From CANKHA01 sp963750965 (GTDB lineage Bacteria > Pseudomonadota > Alphaproteobacteria > Rhizobiales > Xanthobacteraceae): a stretch of 64,000 nucleotides of DNA. Positions 8,336-16,128 of the stretch are shown here, piece by piece. Numbering within the stretch: position 1 is the first letter of the stretch; each line of letters opens with the position of its first letter. The stretch is taken from positions 1 through 64,000 of the forward strand of contig CAVVSK010000009.1 of NCBI GenBank assembly GCA_963750965.1, read 5' to 3'. Below the pieces are notes generated by a model. The model saw only the letters and a program-made list of their open reading frames with translations. It had not been told where the DNA came from and searched no databases. A program made the position numbers and the translations under genes.

Positions 8336-8545
8336 TCAGGTTGGCGGCACCGCGCTAGACGGAACAATCATCCGGCAAACAACCATCATATCCGGCGTAA
8401 TCGTTCCAGCCGCCAACAGCTCCGCAATCTGCTTTTCTTTGTCGGCTTCATTCCAGGCGACAATCCGAACCGAGCTAACCAGGGTGACGTGCTTAGTTTT
8501 TGTTTCCAGCTTCCGCAGACGGTGGTCGAGAGATGAACCGTGCAT
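8336..8545 (-). CDS. Small coiled-coil-start protein, second of a pair
   Basis: 69 aa with AGGGG 7 nt before ATG 8545. It begins SSLDHRLRKLETKTK, like the RARVSKLEAS start of its upstream neighbour (8561-8812), then a central beta strand and helix (EADKEKQIAELLAAG). The two genes are 15 nt apart on the same strand and probably form one transcript. Function unknown. Confidence 0.65.
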   Translation of the reverse strand: MHGSSLDHRLRKLETKTKHVTLVSSVRIVAWNEADKEKQIAELLAAGTITPDMMVVCRMIVPSSAVPPT

Positions 8546-8560
8546 TGTTTTTCCCCTGTT

Positions 8561-8812
8561 TTAGCAAGTCGTGGGGATGGCGCGAGGAACGCCGGTCGCA
8601 ATCGAAACTGAGCCTTTAGGCAGAACCGCCAGAACCTCTGGAGTCTGCTTCCACCCGATCAGTAACACGCGCTGGTTGGTGGTCGCCGTCCCTCTACGCG
8701 CGGCAATCTCTGCACTGATTTGCTCGGGCGTCTTGCCGTCCGACCAAATGGTTATTGGGGCGCTGTTGTCGCCGCTTGCCTCTAACTTACTCACTCGGGC
8801 TCGTAAGTTCAT
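8561..8812 (-). CDS. Small coiled-coil-start protein, first of a pair
   Basis: 83 aa with AGGGGGAAA upstream of ATG 8812. N-terminal NLRARVSKLEAS is a short coiled coil; PITIWSDGKTPEQISAEIAARRG resembles a strand-helix unit. It is common as an uncharacterised family in Bradyrhizobium-type accessory regions. The opposite-strand frame is a shadow. Confidence 0.65.
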   Translation of the reverse strand: MNLRARVSKLEASGDNSAPITIWSDGKTPEQISAEIAARRGTATTNQRVLLIGWKQTPEVLAVLPKGSVSIATGVPRAIPTTC

Positions 8813-9164
8813 GCGCGTTTCCCCCTTTGTTGCTCTAGTTTTGCGACGACAATGGCGTCGAGGGCGACGGCCAGAGGAGTGCGCAAAAATTGACTACCTT
8901 GAAAGCGCCATGCAGCACCTTGATCGTGGCGGCGGCCTTTTGGTGTCGTTTGGTGCAACGCTTTATTCCGACGCCGTTGTGAAGGAAGGGGAGCGGTCCG
9001 AAGCTGCTGCGCGGGAGGCCCTAGCATTGGTATTGGTCTAAGCAGACACAGGCACTCTTTGTCGGTGAGCCTTGGGGTGGATACGCATCAGAAGACAGCT
9101 CGTCGCGCGTTGCAGCCCGCTGGAGGGCCTTAGGGACAGCGCGACTGATTGATTGGATTGCAGC
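8813..9164 (+). other. Stretch without a recognised gene
   Basis: A plus-strand frame ending at 9041 (containing MQHLDRGGGLLVSFGATLY) looks mildly protein-like but has no ribosome site or relative known to me. The last 25 bases (GATTGATTGGATTGCAGCCTAG) match the C-terminal codons of the 17103-17354 gene, so this is the right edge of a lost copy of that gene. Confidence 0.4.
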
Positions 9165-9284
9165 CTAGCCCGAGCGAGCGTGTTTGTCTTCAGAAGGAAC
9201 TGTCCAAAGCATCCACGCCCACAAGATGAGGGTCGGGGTATAGGCGACCATCATCCCGAGAAAAAATGCTTGGTAAGTGGTCAT
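9165..9284 (-). CDS. 39-aa membrane peptide, copy 1
   Basis: 39 aa, with GAGAGGTGAGC directly before ATG 9284. It reads MTTYQAFFLGMMVAYTPT, then a hydrophobic stretch with Trp (LILWAWMLW) and a charged tail (SEDKHARSG). A second copy at 17351-17470 keeps QAFFLG, MVAYTP and the KHA tail. Conservation concentrated in a frame with a good ribosome site argues it is translated. A single membrane span is predicted. Confidence 0.65.
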   Translation of the reverse strand: MTTYQAFFLGMMVAYTPTLILWAWMLWTVPSEDKHARSG

Positions 9285-9536
9285 GCTCACCTCTCAGTGA
9301 TGCATTAATCCACAAAAGAGTATCAGCAGGGTTACTGGCGCTTAAGAAACAGCAGGTTACTGGCGCGCGATGCGTACCGTTTTCACCGTGCTTAGTCAGC
9401 ACATAATGCGGCGATTTTCTATTTAGGTAAATGCAGCAGGATCCCCGCTGGTTCCCGATTACGGGCCGCGAAGAGGCAAAAGCGCATGGTTGTAAATGAT
9501 GAGATTCAGCAGACGAGCCGGTACCTGCCTGCGGTG

Positions 9537-9713
9537 TTATCCAGTGATAAAGTCGAAGACTGCTGAGAGGGTGTAACCGATCAACGACAACCACGCAACC
9601 GTTACGGCAACTCCCGAAGTAACCCACAACAACATTAGCATCTTAACAATCAGACCGCCTTTACGGTCCTGATGATCGGCAGAGTCGTTGTACGTGAGTG
9701 ACTTTTTTTCCAT
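9537..9713 (-). CDS. Small single-TM protein, copy 1
   Basis: 58 aa from ATG 9713 (TTG at 9731 possible). The polar start MEKKSLTYNDSADHQDRKGG precedes a membrane span (MLMLLWVTSGVAVTVAWLSL). It is nearly the same as the 17755-17919 gene; differences are mostly substitutions, and this copy has an extra FITG tail. It is part of the 9.1-9.7 kb segment duplicated at 17.3-18.0 kb. Confidence 0.65.
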   Translation of the reverse strand: MEKKSLTYNDSADHQDRKGGLIVKMLMLLWVTSGVAVTVAWLSLIGYTLSAVFDFITG

Positions 9714-9994
9714 GGCTAGTTTTGTTGCCAAAGATCAAGCCACGACGAGGTCCAGATCACGACATTACGGAGGCAAGTAAAATTACGGAGGCAAGTAAAA
9801 TCTTAACGTTAAGAAACTGTTTGCGTCGGCCTGATGCGGACTATGCAAATCAGGGTTTTCATTATCGGCGGCGCTGCCGGAAACGTGCATTGAAGGCTCC
9901 CATGCTATCCACGAAAATAAGATGGCGGAGGGGAGCGGAGCGAAAGGGCAGCGCGGGAAGCTTAGCAGCGGCTGGAGCGGCGTGAAAATTGCCT

Positions 9995-10178
9995 TTAGTC
10001 GCACTCAATTTCCCGCAAGATCACCCAGACGAACGGGTCGGAGCATATTTCCTTCCCGTCCTTTTCTATGGTCCAGCCCAACAGGTATCCATCCTGACCT
10101 AAGACTCTGCGCGGCAAATGCTGATGCAGACAGGCCAATAAAAAAGCCCAAAAGGGTTCCTGCCATAAACTTACCCAT
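9995..10178 (-). pseudogene. Small exported protein with frameshift
   Basis: Starts at ATG 10178 with AGGAG 8 nt upstream and a signal-like segment (FMAGTLLGFFIGLSASAFAA). In frame it ends at 10005 with an unlikely tail. The adjacent frame from about 10095 reads DGYLLGWTIEKDGKEICSDP then FVWVILREIECD and stops at 9995, which looks like the true end: a conserved 'GWT(V/I)EKDG-E-CSDPFVW' protein. The 184-nt length implies one extra base. Either a recent break or a sequence error. It is translationally coupled to the 10314 gene. Confidence 0.65.
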
Positions 10179-10314
10179 CTGCCATCTCCTGGTACGTCGG
10201 AACGCGCCGCGTTCTACCGTCAAAATTCCCTTTGATGAGGGCATTGTAGAATTTTCCTACCGATTTCGCTGTGATCAACGCCACTATAATGGCAGAAGCC
10301 CAGAACCGGCCCAT
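10171..10314 (-). CDS. 47-aa membrane protein
   Basis: ATG 10314 has GGGGAGGAG 6 nt upstream. MGRFWASAIIVALITAKSVG is a membrane or signal segment followed by a polar tail (RTRRVPTYQEMADG). The stop overlaps the ATG of the next gene (ATGGGTAA), so the two are translationally coupled. Function unknown. Confidence 0.65.
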   Translation of the reverse strand: MGRFWASAIIVALITAKSVGKFYNALIKGNFDGRTRRVPTYQEMADG

Positions 10315-10470
10315 CGGAACTCCTCCCCGCAATGCTGTACTGTGGCGTGCCGGAGTGCTGCACAACCTGCTTACGGCAGGCGTGGGCTGATAGCGGAAGC
10401 TAGTAGCGGAAACGCTCAGATGCTAACCGTTTCTTCGTGAGCGAGGCGTCATGCCTCAATGGAGGCTCGA

Positions 10471-10839
10471 ATGGGATGGCGTGAGGGGCGATGGTTTTAC
10501 CTCGCAGCTTTTTTAACCCTCCTTCCGGGGTCGACGACCGCTAGCGCCGAGGAAGCTTGCATCAAGTATCACAAGTGCATCCCACTTGATAAATTCGATT
10601 GCAAGGAAGAAACCCGCAGCAGTCTGATCCACAAACACTGCTATTTTGCCTCTCAGCAATATCTGGTGATGTCATTAGGAAAAAACAAAACCTTTTATCA
10701 TTGGTGCAACGTCCCAGCAGACATCGTGGCCAATCTGAGGAGCGCCCCATCAATGGGCCGCTACTTCAACGAAAACATTGTTGGGACAGCGACAGGCGGC
10801 AAATACGATTGCCGAAATCGTCCTGTGCCCCAATTTTAA
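10471..10839 (+). CDS. Secreted KTSC-domain protein
   Basis: 122 aa from ATG 10471, chosen for GGAGG 6 nt upstream (an upstream ATG at 10459 lacks one). Signal peptide residues 1-26 (WFYLAAFLTLLPGSTTASA). The C-terminal half follows the KTSC pattern: SSLIHKHCYFASQQYLVMSL, then FYHWCNVPADIVANLRSAPS and GRYFNENIVG. KTSC domains are found in RNA-related and phage proteins but their function is unclear. Four to five Cys residues could form disulfides outside the cytoplasm. Confidence 0.75.
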   Translation: MGWREGRWFYLAAFLTLLPGSTTASAEEACIKYHKCIPLDKFDCKEETRSSLIHKHCYFASQQYLVMSLGKNKTFYHWCNVPADIVANLRSAPSMGRYFNENIVGTATGGKYDCRNRPVPQF

Positions 10840-10890
10840 TTTACCTTACGGGGAAGCATTGGCAGGATTTGCGTCCGCCTCTGGCCGGGA

Positions 10891-11052
10891 CGGCTGTTCA
10901 TCGACTACCTGCGCAACGGGCGCGGCACCACGGCGGTGGCGACTTATTCTCCGCGCGTGCGCAAGGGCTTCCCCATCGCGGCCCCGGTCACATGGAAGCA
11001 GGTCGAGCAAGGCATCGCTCCGGCTGCCTTCACGATGGCGGAGCCCAGTTAA
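10891..11052 (+). pseudogene. LigD polymerase-domain relic
   Basis: The frame ending at TAA 11050-11052 reads RLFIDYLRNGRGTTAVATYS, then PVTWKQVEQGIAPAAFTMAE. This is the C-terminal portion of the primase/polymerase domain of bacterial NHEJ ligase D (FIDYLRNGRG-T-V). Only about 55 codons survive, with no start and no ligase or nuclease domain. LigD genes are multi-copy and mobile in rhizobia; no Ku gene is visible. Confidence 0.75.
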
Positions 11053-11341
11053 GTGGGCTTATTAAGCCCGGCTCTTCATCGTGTTGCTTCTGGACCGGCG
11101 AAAAGGAACGGATTCTGCCATCCTCGTTGCGGGCGCCGCGGGGCTGCGGGAGTCGCGCCAGTGGGCAGCTTCAATCTGTGATCCCTCATAGAAAGTAATT
11201 AGACAAAATCTTGCGGTCTCTGACCAGCAAGAAATCCCCATAACTCAATAGGTTGCGCTTTTTTCGCATGGCGTGACAAATGTCAACGCCTTCGGGGGTC
11301 GCTTGGCGCATGGTTCTCCTACGCAATGCAGGAGGAACACC

Positions 11342-11578
11342 ATGCTCATGCAAGGCCAAACTGAAACGCTACCATTGGCCCCACGACGCCCCGGCGGGCG
11401 GCGATGGCGACAGACCGCAGCGCGGTCCGGCAAAGACCGCCGTGATGTCCCCGAATTCGATAAGGCTGAAATCGGGCGAGACGCCTTCGCTTTTGACAAC
11501 CATGGAGGGGCGGTCGCCGTCGCCAGCGCCTGGCTGGTCCTCTACGTCATCGCCGCCATCTACAGGTTCATAGCTTAG
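11342..11578 (+). CDS. Small single-TM protein
   Basis: 78 aa, AGGAGGAACACC directly before ATG 11342. The N-terminal half is basic and low in structure. The C-terminus FDNHGGAVAVASAWLVLYVI then AAIYRFIA is a membrane segment typical of a small Bradyrhizobium family. The unusual basic N-terminal half may be a different reading of an older frame. Confidence 0.6.
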   Translation: MLMQGQTETLPLAPRRPGGRRWRQTAARSGKDRRDVPEFDKAEIGRDAFAFDNHGGAVAVASAWLVLYVIAAIYRFIA

Positions 11579-11614
11579 TCACTGTCGTTCGTTCGGTGGC
11601 TTCGAGGTGCATCA

Positions 11615-11653
11615 ATGCAATTGCATCAGCTTCGCTATTTTGCGGCGCCTTGA
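11615..11653 (+). pseudogene. LysR-regulator start codon relic
   Basis: ATG 11615 begins MQLHQLRYFAA and stops at 11651. This is the classic start of a LysR-type helix-turn-helix domain, with nothing of the rest preserved. Short, so chance cannot be excluded. Confidence 0.4.
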
Positions 11654-11718
11654 ATTGATCAGCAGGCCAATCATTCACGCCATCTGGGAAACCAGAACAA
11701 CAGGAGAAAGGAAACAAA

Positions 11719-11952
11719 ATGAGAAAGCTAATCTACTTTAACGGAGCGTGTGTACTCGTTGCCGCTGCCGCGATTTTTGTTTGGTCACAAATCGCGCCGG
11801 TCTCCTCACACACCAACACTGCATCGCCCTCTCTGCTTCCGCAGGGATCCGTCTCGGCGGCCGAAGCGGCGACGACACCTACGATGTCATCGAGTGAGAA
11901 GATGATCAATTACAACAATCCGCTGCCCGTTGAGCAGTGGGATGCATTCTAA
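11719..11952 (+). CDS. Small exported protein
   Basis: 77 aa with AGGAGAAAGGA before ATG 11719. Residues 1-28 are a signal or membrane anchor (YFNGACVLVAAAAIFVWSQI); the rest is Ser/Thr/Ala-rich, ending NYNNPLPVEQWDAF. That C-terminal motif recurs in a rhizobial family of unknown function. Probably periplasmic, anchored by its N-terminus. Confidence 0.75.
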   Translation: MRKLIYFNGACVLVAAAAIFVWSQIAPVSSHTNTASPSLLPQGSVSAAEAATTPTMSSSEKMINYNNPLPVEQWDAF

Positions 11953-11996
11953 CCGACGAACAAGGAGTCGTGTCGTGATCTTGGTAGGAGGCACTT

Positions 11997-12325
11997 ATGA
12001 CGGTGATTAGCCGTAGACAAAAAGGCAATCGTTGGCTCAGTGTGTAGTTGCATCTGTGATAAGCCTTGCACTGATCGAAGGCGCGTTTGGAGCCGACGAA
12101 CTCACGGCCTCATTAAGGCAATGCGCAGCTCGTGATTTGCAGATCCTAACTACGATGGAACAACGCGACGCGAGTCTGGCACCTCGCGAAGAGCTGCGTG
12201 CAGAAACGTTTGTTCTGCAGGAAGCACGCAGACTTTGCGATCTACACCTGATACCTGAAGCGCTCGCCGTGTACAATCGGGTAATAGTTGACAGGAAGCC
12301 AATCTCGGCAGTTCCGACCAATTGA
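11997..12325 (+). CDS. Small secreted protein, frameshift in signal peptide
   Basis: ATG 11997 with GGAGG 6 nt upstream begins MTVISRRQKGNRWLSV and then hits TAG at 12045. The neighbouring frame continues naturally as VVASVISLALIEGAFGADEL, the hydrophobic core and cleavage site of a signal peptide. It then runs about 75 residues with two Cys (LRQCAARDLQ, ARRLCDLHL). The pieces join into one about 109-aa exported protein with one frame change near 12035. Read alone, the second frame could start at TTG 12032. Function unknown. Confidence 0.6.
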
Positions 12326-12459
12326 TGCGATTTAAGGCACGAGAGCTGATGTCCAAGGAGCGCATCTTGGCGGCGGAAGCGGACGACGACATCGGCGTTG
12401 CCGCCCCTCAAAGGGTGTCCACATCGATTCGATGAAGACAGCACATGTGGGGTCGTACC

Positions 12460-13998
12460 ATGGCAACAAGCCGTAAAATTTCCGCTCGCCGTCGCGCGGT
12501 CAAGACATTTGGTCTTTTCGTTCTCGGAGGTGTCCTGGCCTCTGTGGGCGGCGGAGCGCCACAAGTGGCCGCGGCCGGAGAAGTACCGGCGTTCGCGCCT
12601 GGCATGATCAAGCACATGCAGCAGATGCGTCGCTTCAAGGATGTCGACAAAAGTCCGCAACCTACCCCGCCCGTCATTCCGCGCTTTGCCGCCGAGCCGG
12701 ATCCGACCGGTGCAGTCGCAACATTTCAGCCCAAAGGGGCGACGTTCACCTTCAACAACGCGTTTTTCAAGGACCTCGGAACGAATGGGCGAACTTGCTT
12801 CACCTGCCATCAGCCACAAAATGGCTGGAGCGTGAGCGCAGCTGACGTTGCAAAACGTTTCGCGGCGAGCGCCGGCGCCGATCCGATCTTCCGCCTGGTG
12901 GATGGCGCCACGTGTCCGAACGCGGATGTTTCGACGCTCGCGGCCAAGCAACAGGCCTACCAGTTGTTGACCTCGAAAGGCCTCATCCGGATCGGGCTGC
13001 CCATTCCGGCCGGGGCGGAATTTGCCGTCACCGCCGTGAACGATCCGTACCAATGCAACACCAATCCCATCACCGGTCTCACAAGCGCGACCTCCGGCAT
13101 CCTCTCCACTTACCGGCGGCCGTTGCCGTCCACCAATGTCGGCTTCCTGAGCGCGGTCATGTGGGATGGCCGCGAACCTAGTTTGAACAGCCAGGCGATC
13201 GGTGCCACCCTCGGACACGCGCAGGCTGCTACGCCTCCGACCGCCTCGCAGGTGGCCGAAATCGTCGCCTTCCAAAATGGCATATTCACCGCCCAGGTGT
13301 TCGACAACAAAGCAACTGGCTTGTCTGCCAATGGGGCCACTGGCGGTCCCAATGCACTGTCACTGGAGCTCGCCAAATTCTTCATCGGCGTAAACGACCC
13401 GCTGGGTGAAAATCCCACCGGCGCCCCATTCACCTCGAAGATATTCAATCTGTTTCGCCCGTGGCTTGGGCTGCAAAGTAGGGATCCGGTTGCAGACCAG
13501 CGTCGGTCAATTGCACGCGGCGAAGAACTGTTCAACAACATCAACATCAATATCAGGGGTGTTTCCGGCCTCAACGACGATCTCAATGTCGCGAGCATTC
13601 CAGGATTCTGCGGCACCTGCCACGATACGCCCAATATTGGTAACCACTCCGTCAAGGCGCCGCTCGATATCGGCATTGCCGGTGCGGGCGCCACTACTCC
13701 TCCTGTCCTCGACGTCGCGGCGCTGCCTGTATTTACATTGACCTGCACCCAAGGCCCGCTCGCAGGCCGCACCTACACGGTCACCGATCCCGGCCGCGCC
13801 ATGATCAGCGGCAAGTGCAAGGATATTGGTAGGTTCAAAGGCCCGATTCTGCGCGGGCTTGCGGCGCGGGCCCCGTTCTTCCACAACGGGTCGGCCGCAA
13901 CTCTCAGGGACGTGATCGATTTTTATGAGCAACGGTTTGCGATTGGCCTTACCAACCAGGAGAAAACCGATTTGGTGAATTTCCTAAACCAGTTGTGA
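12460..13998 (+). CDS. Dihaem cytochrome c peroxidase, MauG-like
   Basis: 512 aa from ATG 12460 (ATG 12445 in frame also possible). N-terminal SARRRAVKTFGLFVLGG is a signal peptide with twin-Arg character. Two haem-binding sites: CFTCH at about 113-117 and CGTCH at about 384-388. The C-terminal block (RGLAARAPFFHNGSAATLRD then VIDFYEQRF) is typical of the CcpA/MauG superfamily, in periplasmic enzymes that reduce peroxide or oxidise a protein partner. It is longer than the usual 320-400 aa, the extra being between the haems. No mau genes are nearby, so the substrate is unknown. Confidence 0.85.
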   Translation: MATSRKISARRRAVKTFGLFVLGGVLASVGGGAPQVAAAGEVPAFAPGMIKHMQQMRRFKDVDKSPQPTPPVIPRFAAEPDPTGAVATFQPKGATFTFNNAFFKDLGTNGRTCFTCHQPQNGWSVSAADVAKRFAASAGADPIFRLVDGATCPNADVSTLAAKQQAYQLLTSKGLIRIGLPIPAGAEFAVTAVNDPYQCNTNPITGLTSATSGILSTYRRPLPSTNVGFLSAVMWDGREPSLNSQAIGATLGHAQAATPPTASQVAEIVAFQNGIFTAQVFDNKATGLSANGATGGPNALSLELAKFFIGVNDPLGENPTGAPFTSKIFNLFRPWLGLQSRDPVADQRRSIARGEELFNNININIRGVSGLNDDLNVASIPGFCGTCHDTPNIGNHSVKAPLDIGIAGAGATTPPVLDVAALPVFTLTCTQGPLAGRTYTVTDPGRAMISGKCKDIGRFKGPILRGLAARAPFFHNGSAATLRDVIDFYEQRFAIGLTNQEKTDLVNFLNQL

Positions 13999-14001
13999 GG
14001 C

Positions 14002-14124
14002 CACGGGGGCGCTGTCAGCAATGCGGCGATTGCAGCCAAGCTAAACGAAAGGAACGTGGCCACGGCGCGGGGTGGCAAGTGGGCGCATGTGCAAGTGGCT
14101 GCGGTGATTGCTCGGGCCGGCTAG
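14002..14124 (+). pseudogene. Serine-recombinase C-terminal relic
   Basis: Directly after the cytochrome stop, and in its frame, a reading frame gives NAAIAAKLNERNVATARGGK then WAHVQVAAVIARAG and a stop at 14122. This matches the end of the recombinase domain of large/resolvase-type serine recombinases (IA--LN-RG--TARGGKW---V--VL-R). The catalytic domain is gone. It marks an old element boundary. The rest of the gap to 14340 holds two AGTGTCCT repeats (14216 and 14255 region) and no gene. Confidence 0.7.
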
Positions 14125-14340
14125 AGCGGGCAATCAGCTCCTCTATTCAGGTGAACCTCATTTGACGAACATGCAGTTTCCATTGACGTACTTGGTTTGG
14201 GCTATGAATTTTTGGGTAGTGTCCTAGCCACTGTTCTAATTAGATTTCCACAGTGTCCTGATTTGTGGACCCGAATTAATTCGACCCGCTGAGTCCGGTA
14301 GCGTACTCTGGAAGAATCGCCGGCAGCGGCCATGTGCCAG

Positions 14341-14397
14341 GCGTCGGTTGACTGAGAGACGCTATAGCGCTCCCGCCTGTACTCAGGGGAGGCTGCA
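14341..14397 (+). promoter_or_regulatory. Conserved leader with alternative hairpins, copy 1
   Basis: Closely matches the leader at 15880-15934. One hairpin is GAG(A)CGC / GCGCTC (14356-14372) with loop TATA. Another pairs CTCCC (14370-14374) with the Shine-Dalgarno GGGAG (14387-14391). Both use the CTC at 14370-14372, so they exclude each other. If real, the first frees the ribosome site and the second hides it. Confidence 0.5.
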
Positions 14398-14586
14398 ATG
14401 TCTGAACTCCATACGCGCGCTATCCCTCAACCAATGTCGGTCGAGACGCAGCGTTGTCCGCGCTGTTACGAACGGCTCACTTTGAGGCGCATAGAGCCTG
14501 AGGATGAGGGGCTTGATCGCCGCACCTACCAATGCGGCAAATGCCTGCGTGAGCAAGCTGTCATTGTTAGATTCCACGCCCGCTGA
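14398..14586 (+). CDS. Small zinc-ribbon protein
   Basis: 62 aa; GGGGAGG 5 nt upstream of ATG 14398. Two CxxC knuckles (CPRC at 20-23 and CGKC at 46-49) separated by LTLRRIEPEDEGLDRRTYQ form a zinc ribbon. The pattern is typical of a small rhizobial family of unknown function, possibly binding nucleic acid or protein. Preceded by the conserved leader. Confidence 0.75.
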   Translation: MSELHTRAIPQPMSVETQRCPRCYERLTLRRIEPEDEGLDRRTYQCGKCLREQAVIVRFHAR

Positions 14587-14604
14587 TCCGTGGGTGCTGG
14601 TTGC

Positions 14605-15265
14605 CTACAATGAGTGTAAAAATTTTATCGGTGCAACTTGCTGCGCGTCAAACACAGCGGCTGTGAGCGGTCCTCCGTACACTGCGCCCGTATCAATATT
14701 CAGTCGATTTGGGAGCTGGTCAGGAGCGCCGTGGCGCGTTGGAGTGTGCCCATGAACGACTAGGCGGGCATAATTGCGAGCATCCGACAAAAACGGCTCC
14801 CTTATCCAAAGGAGGTCATGTTCATCTTGTTGGTCAAAGCGCCTTGAAGGGTCAATGCCGGCATGGACGAACAGGCGAAGGCCATCATCATGATGCGTCG
14901 GTAGTGATCCCATCCAATCTAGATGCTGCTGGGGCAGTTGCGTCGCCACGGATATGCCATAGCTGGAAAGCGTTTCTCTACCTCCGTTCCGTAGCCAGTG
15001 GCGCTCGTATATGCCTCCCTTCACTGCAGCCAGCGCCAGCTCTTCATGATTTCCCTTCAGACAAATAACCTTGCTAGCTTCGGACGATTGCAGTTTCATC
15101 AGAGAATCTCAACACCCCCAGGCTTGAGGGACCGCGGTCGATGTAGTCGCCGAGAAAGACCATCTTCGCCGGCAGACCTTTTGCATCCTCGTGACATTGG
15201 TCGACCAACGATGTCAGCTTCCCTAGACATCCATGAACGTCACCTACAACATATGTTCTATGCAT
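14605..15265 (-). pseudogene. PPP-type metallophosphatase with frameshift
   Basis: Two minus-strand frames join into one phosphatase of about 219 aa. 15265-15090 gives GDVHG and GDYIDRG; 15099-14605 gives GNHEELAL, VHAGI and VVHGHTP. Together these are the metal-binding motifs of bacterial Ser/Thr protein phosphatases of the PrpA/bis(5'-nucleosyl)-tetraphosphatase type. All catalytic motifs are present; only one base is out of place near 15095, so it could be a sequence error. Convergent with the zinc-ribbon gene. Confidence 0.8.
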
Positions 15266-15549
15266 CGCACGTCAGACGGCTGCGGACTCCGAGGCACCAT
15301 TGCGAACGTTCAGACGCTATGCGGTTGCTACGTTTCAGGGGATAATGCGTCATTGCGTCTCTCAATACTATTGCGACACATCCGAATTCGAACCGGGCGG
15401 TAAAACTCGTCAAAGAGGGAGAATTCGGCTCTCCGCGGTATATGGCGACCTCATGTCACGGCAGGCTACGCACACGATCCTGGCATATTGCTTACGTTGC
15501 ACTTCAGGCAGTTAATGTCGTGGCATCGCACCGCAGTCGGAGAGCTTCA

Positions 15550-15666
15550 ATGGCATTCCGCTCGAGCCGAAAGCAGCAACCCGTAGATTTCGTGTCGATT
15601 GCGTTTTCTATTTTCGTTGTGATCGTGATTGTGGGCTGGATTGGGTACCTGATCTTTGCGCACTAG
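15550..15666 (+). CDS. 38-aa membrane protein
   Basis: GGAG 7 nt before ATG 15550. MAFRSSRKQQPVDFVSIAFS then IFVVIVIVGWIGYLIFAH: a basic start, then one membrane span, basic side inside. A frameshifted copy sits at 214-326. Too short for most gene finders, but the conservation between copies supports translation. Confidence 0.65.
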   Translation: MAFRSSRKQQPVDFVSIAFSIFVVIVIVGWIGYLIFAH

Positions 15667-15879
15667 CGCACCAGTCCTGTGCGGAAGCTTTTATTGCCAA
15701 CTAAGACACAAAGCTCGCAGATCCTGGTACCTGGTAACGCCCAGGGTAACACCAAATAAAAAGCCCGCCGCGACGTGCGGGGGGGCTGGTGGCGGTTGCG
15801 TTTCGGTTTTGATTTAGCTCGCCACCTGCGGATGAAAAGCGCACAGTTCGCCATCACCGGCCAAGAACGAACAACAACG

Positions 15880-15934
15880 GCGTCGGTGACTGAGAGACGC
15901 GATCGCGCTCCCGCCTATACGCAGGGAGTCCATC
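15880..15934 (+). promoter_or_regulatory. Conserved leader with alternative hairpins, copy 2
   Basis: Second copy of the 14341 leader. GAG(A)CGC / GCGCTC at 15894-15910 has loop GATC; CTCCC (15908-15912) can pair with the ribosome site GGGAG (15924-15928). The central palindrome changed from TATA to GATC while staying symmetric. Confidence 0.5.
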
Positions 15935-16123
15935 ATGCGTAACAATCCCCCGCTGTCGCTGGACCAAAAGATCGAGGCCGCGCGAAGGGAAGTCGAAAAG
16001 CAAGAAGCAACGATCGCGGTTCTTAAGAGCGATGGTCATGAAACCGCTGACGCCTCACGGCATTTGATCGAGTTGCTAACAACGCTGATCGATCTTTTGG
16101 AGATGAAAATTGAAACAAGGTAG
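15935..16123 (+). CDS. Small coiled-coil protein
   Basis: 62 aa; GGGAG 6 nt upstream of ATG 15935. LDQKIEAARREVEKQEATIA and ASRHLIELLTTLIDLLEMKI are amphipathic helices with heptad spacing. It is followed by 5 nt and then the broken ribbon-helix-helix gene, so it opens a small operon of accessory genes (15935, 16129, 16552, 16833). Function unknown. Confidence 0.7.
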   Translation: MRNNPPLSLDQKIEAARREVEKQEATIAVLKSDGHETADASRHLIELLTTLIDLLEMKIETR

Positions 16124-16128
16124 GCCGA

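Noticed and set aside
12037..13275. 412-aa minus-strand open frame opposite the cytochrome gene
   Set aside because: The plus strand has two CxxCH sites and a clear family; the minus frame is low-quality and crosses several genes.
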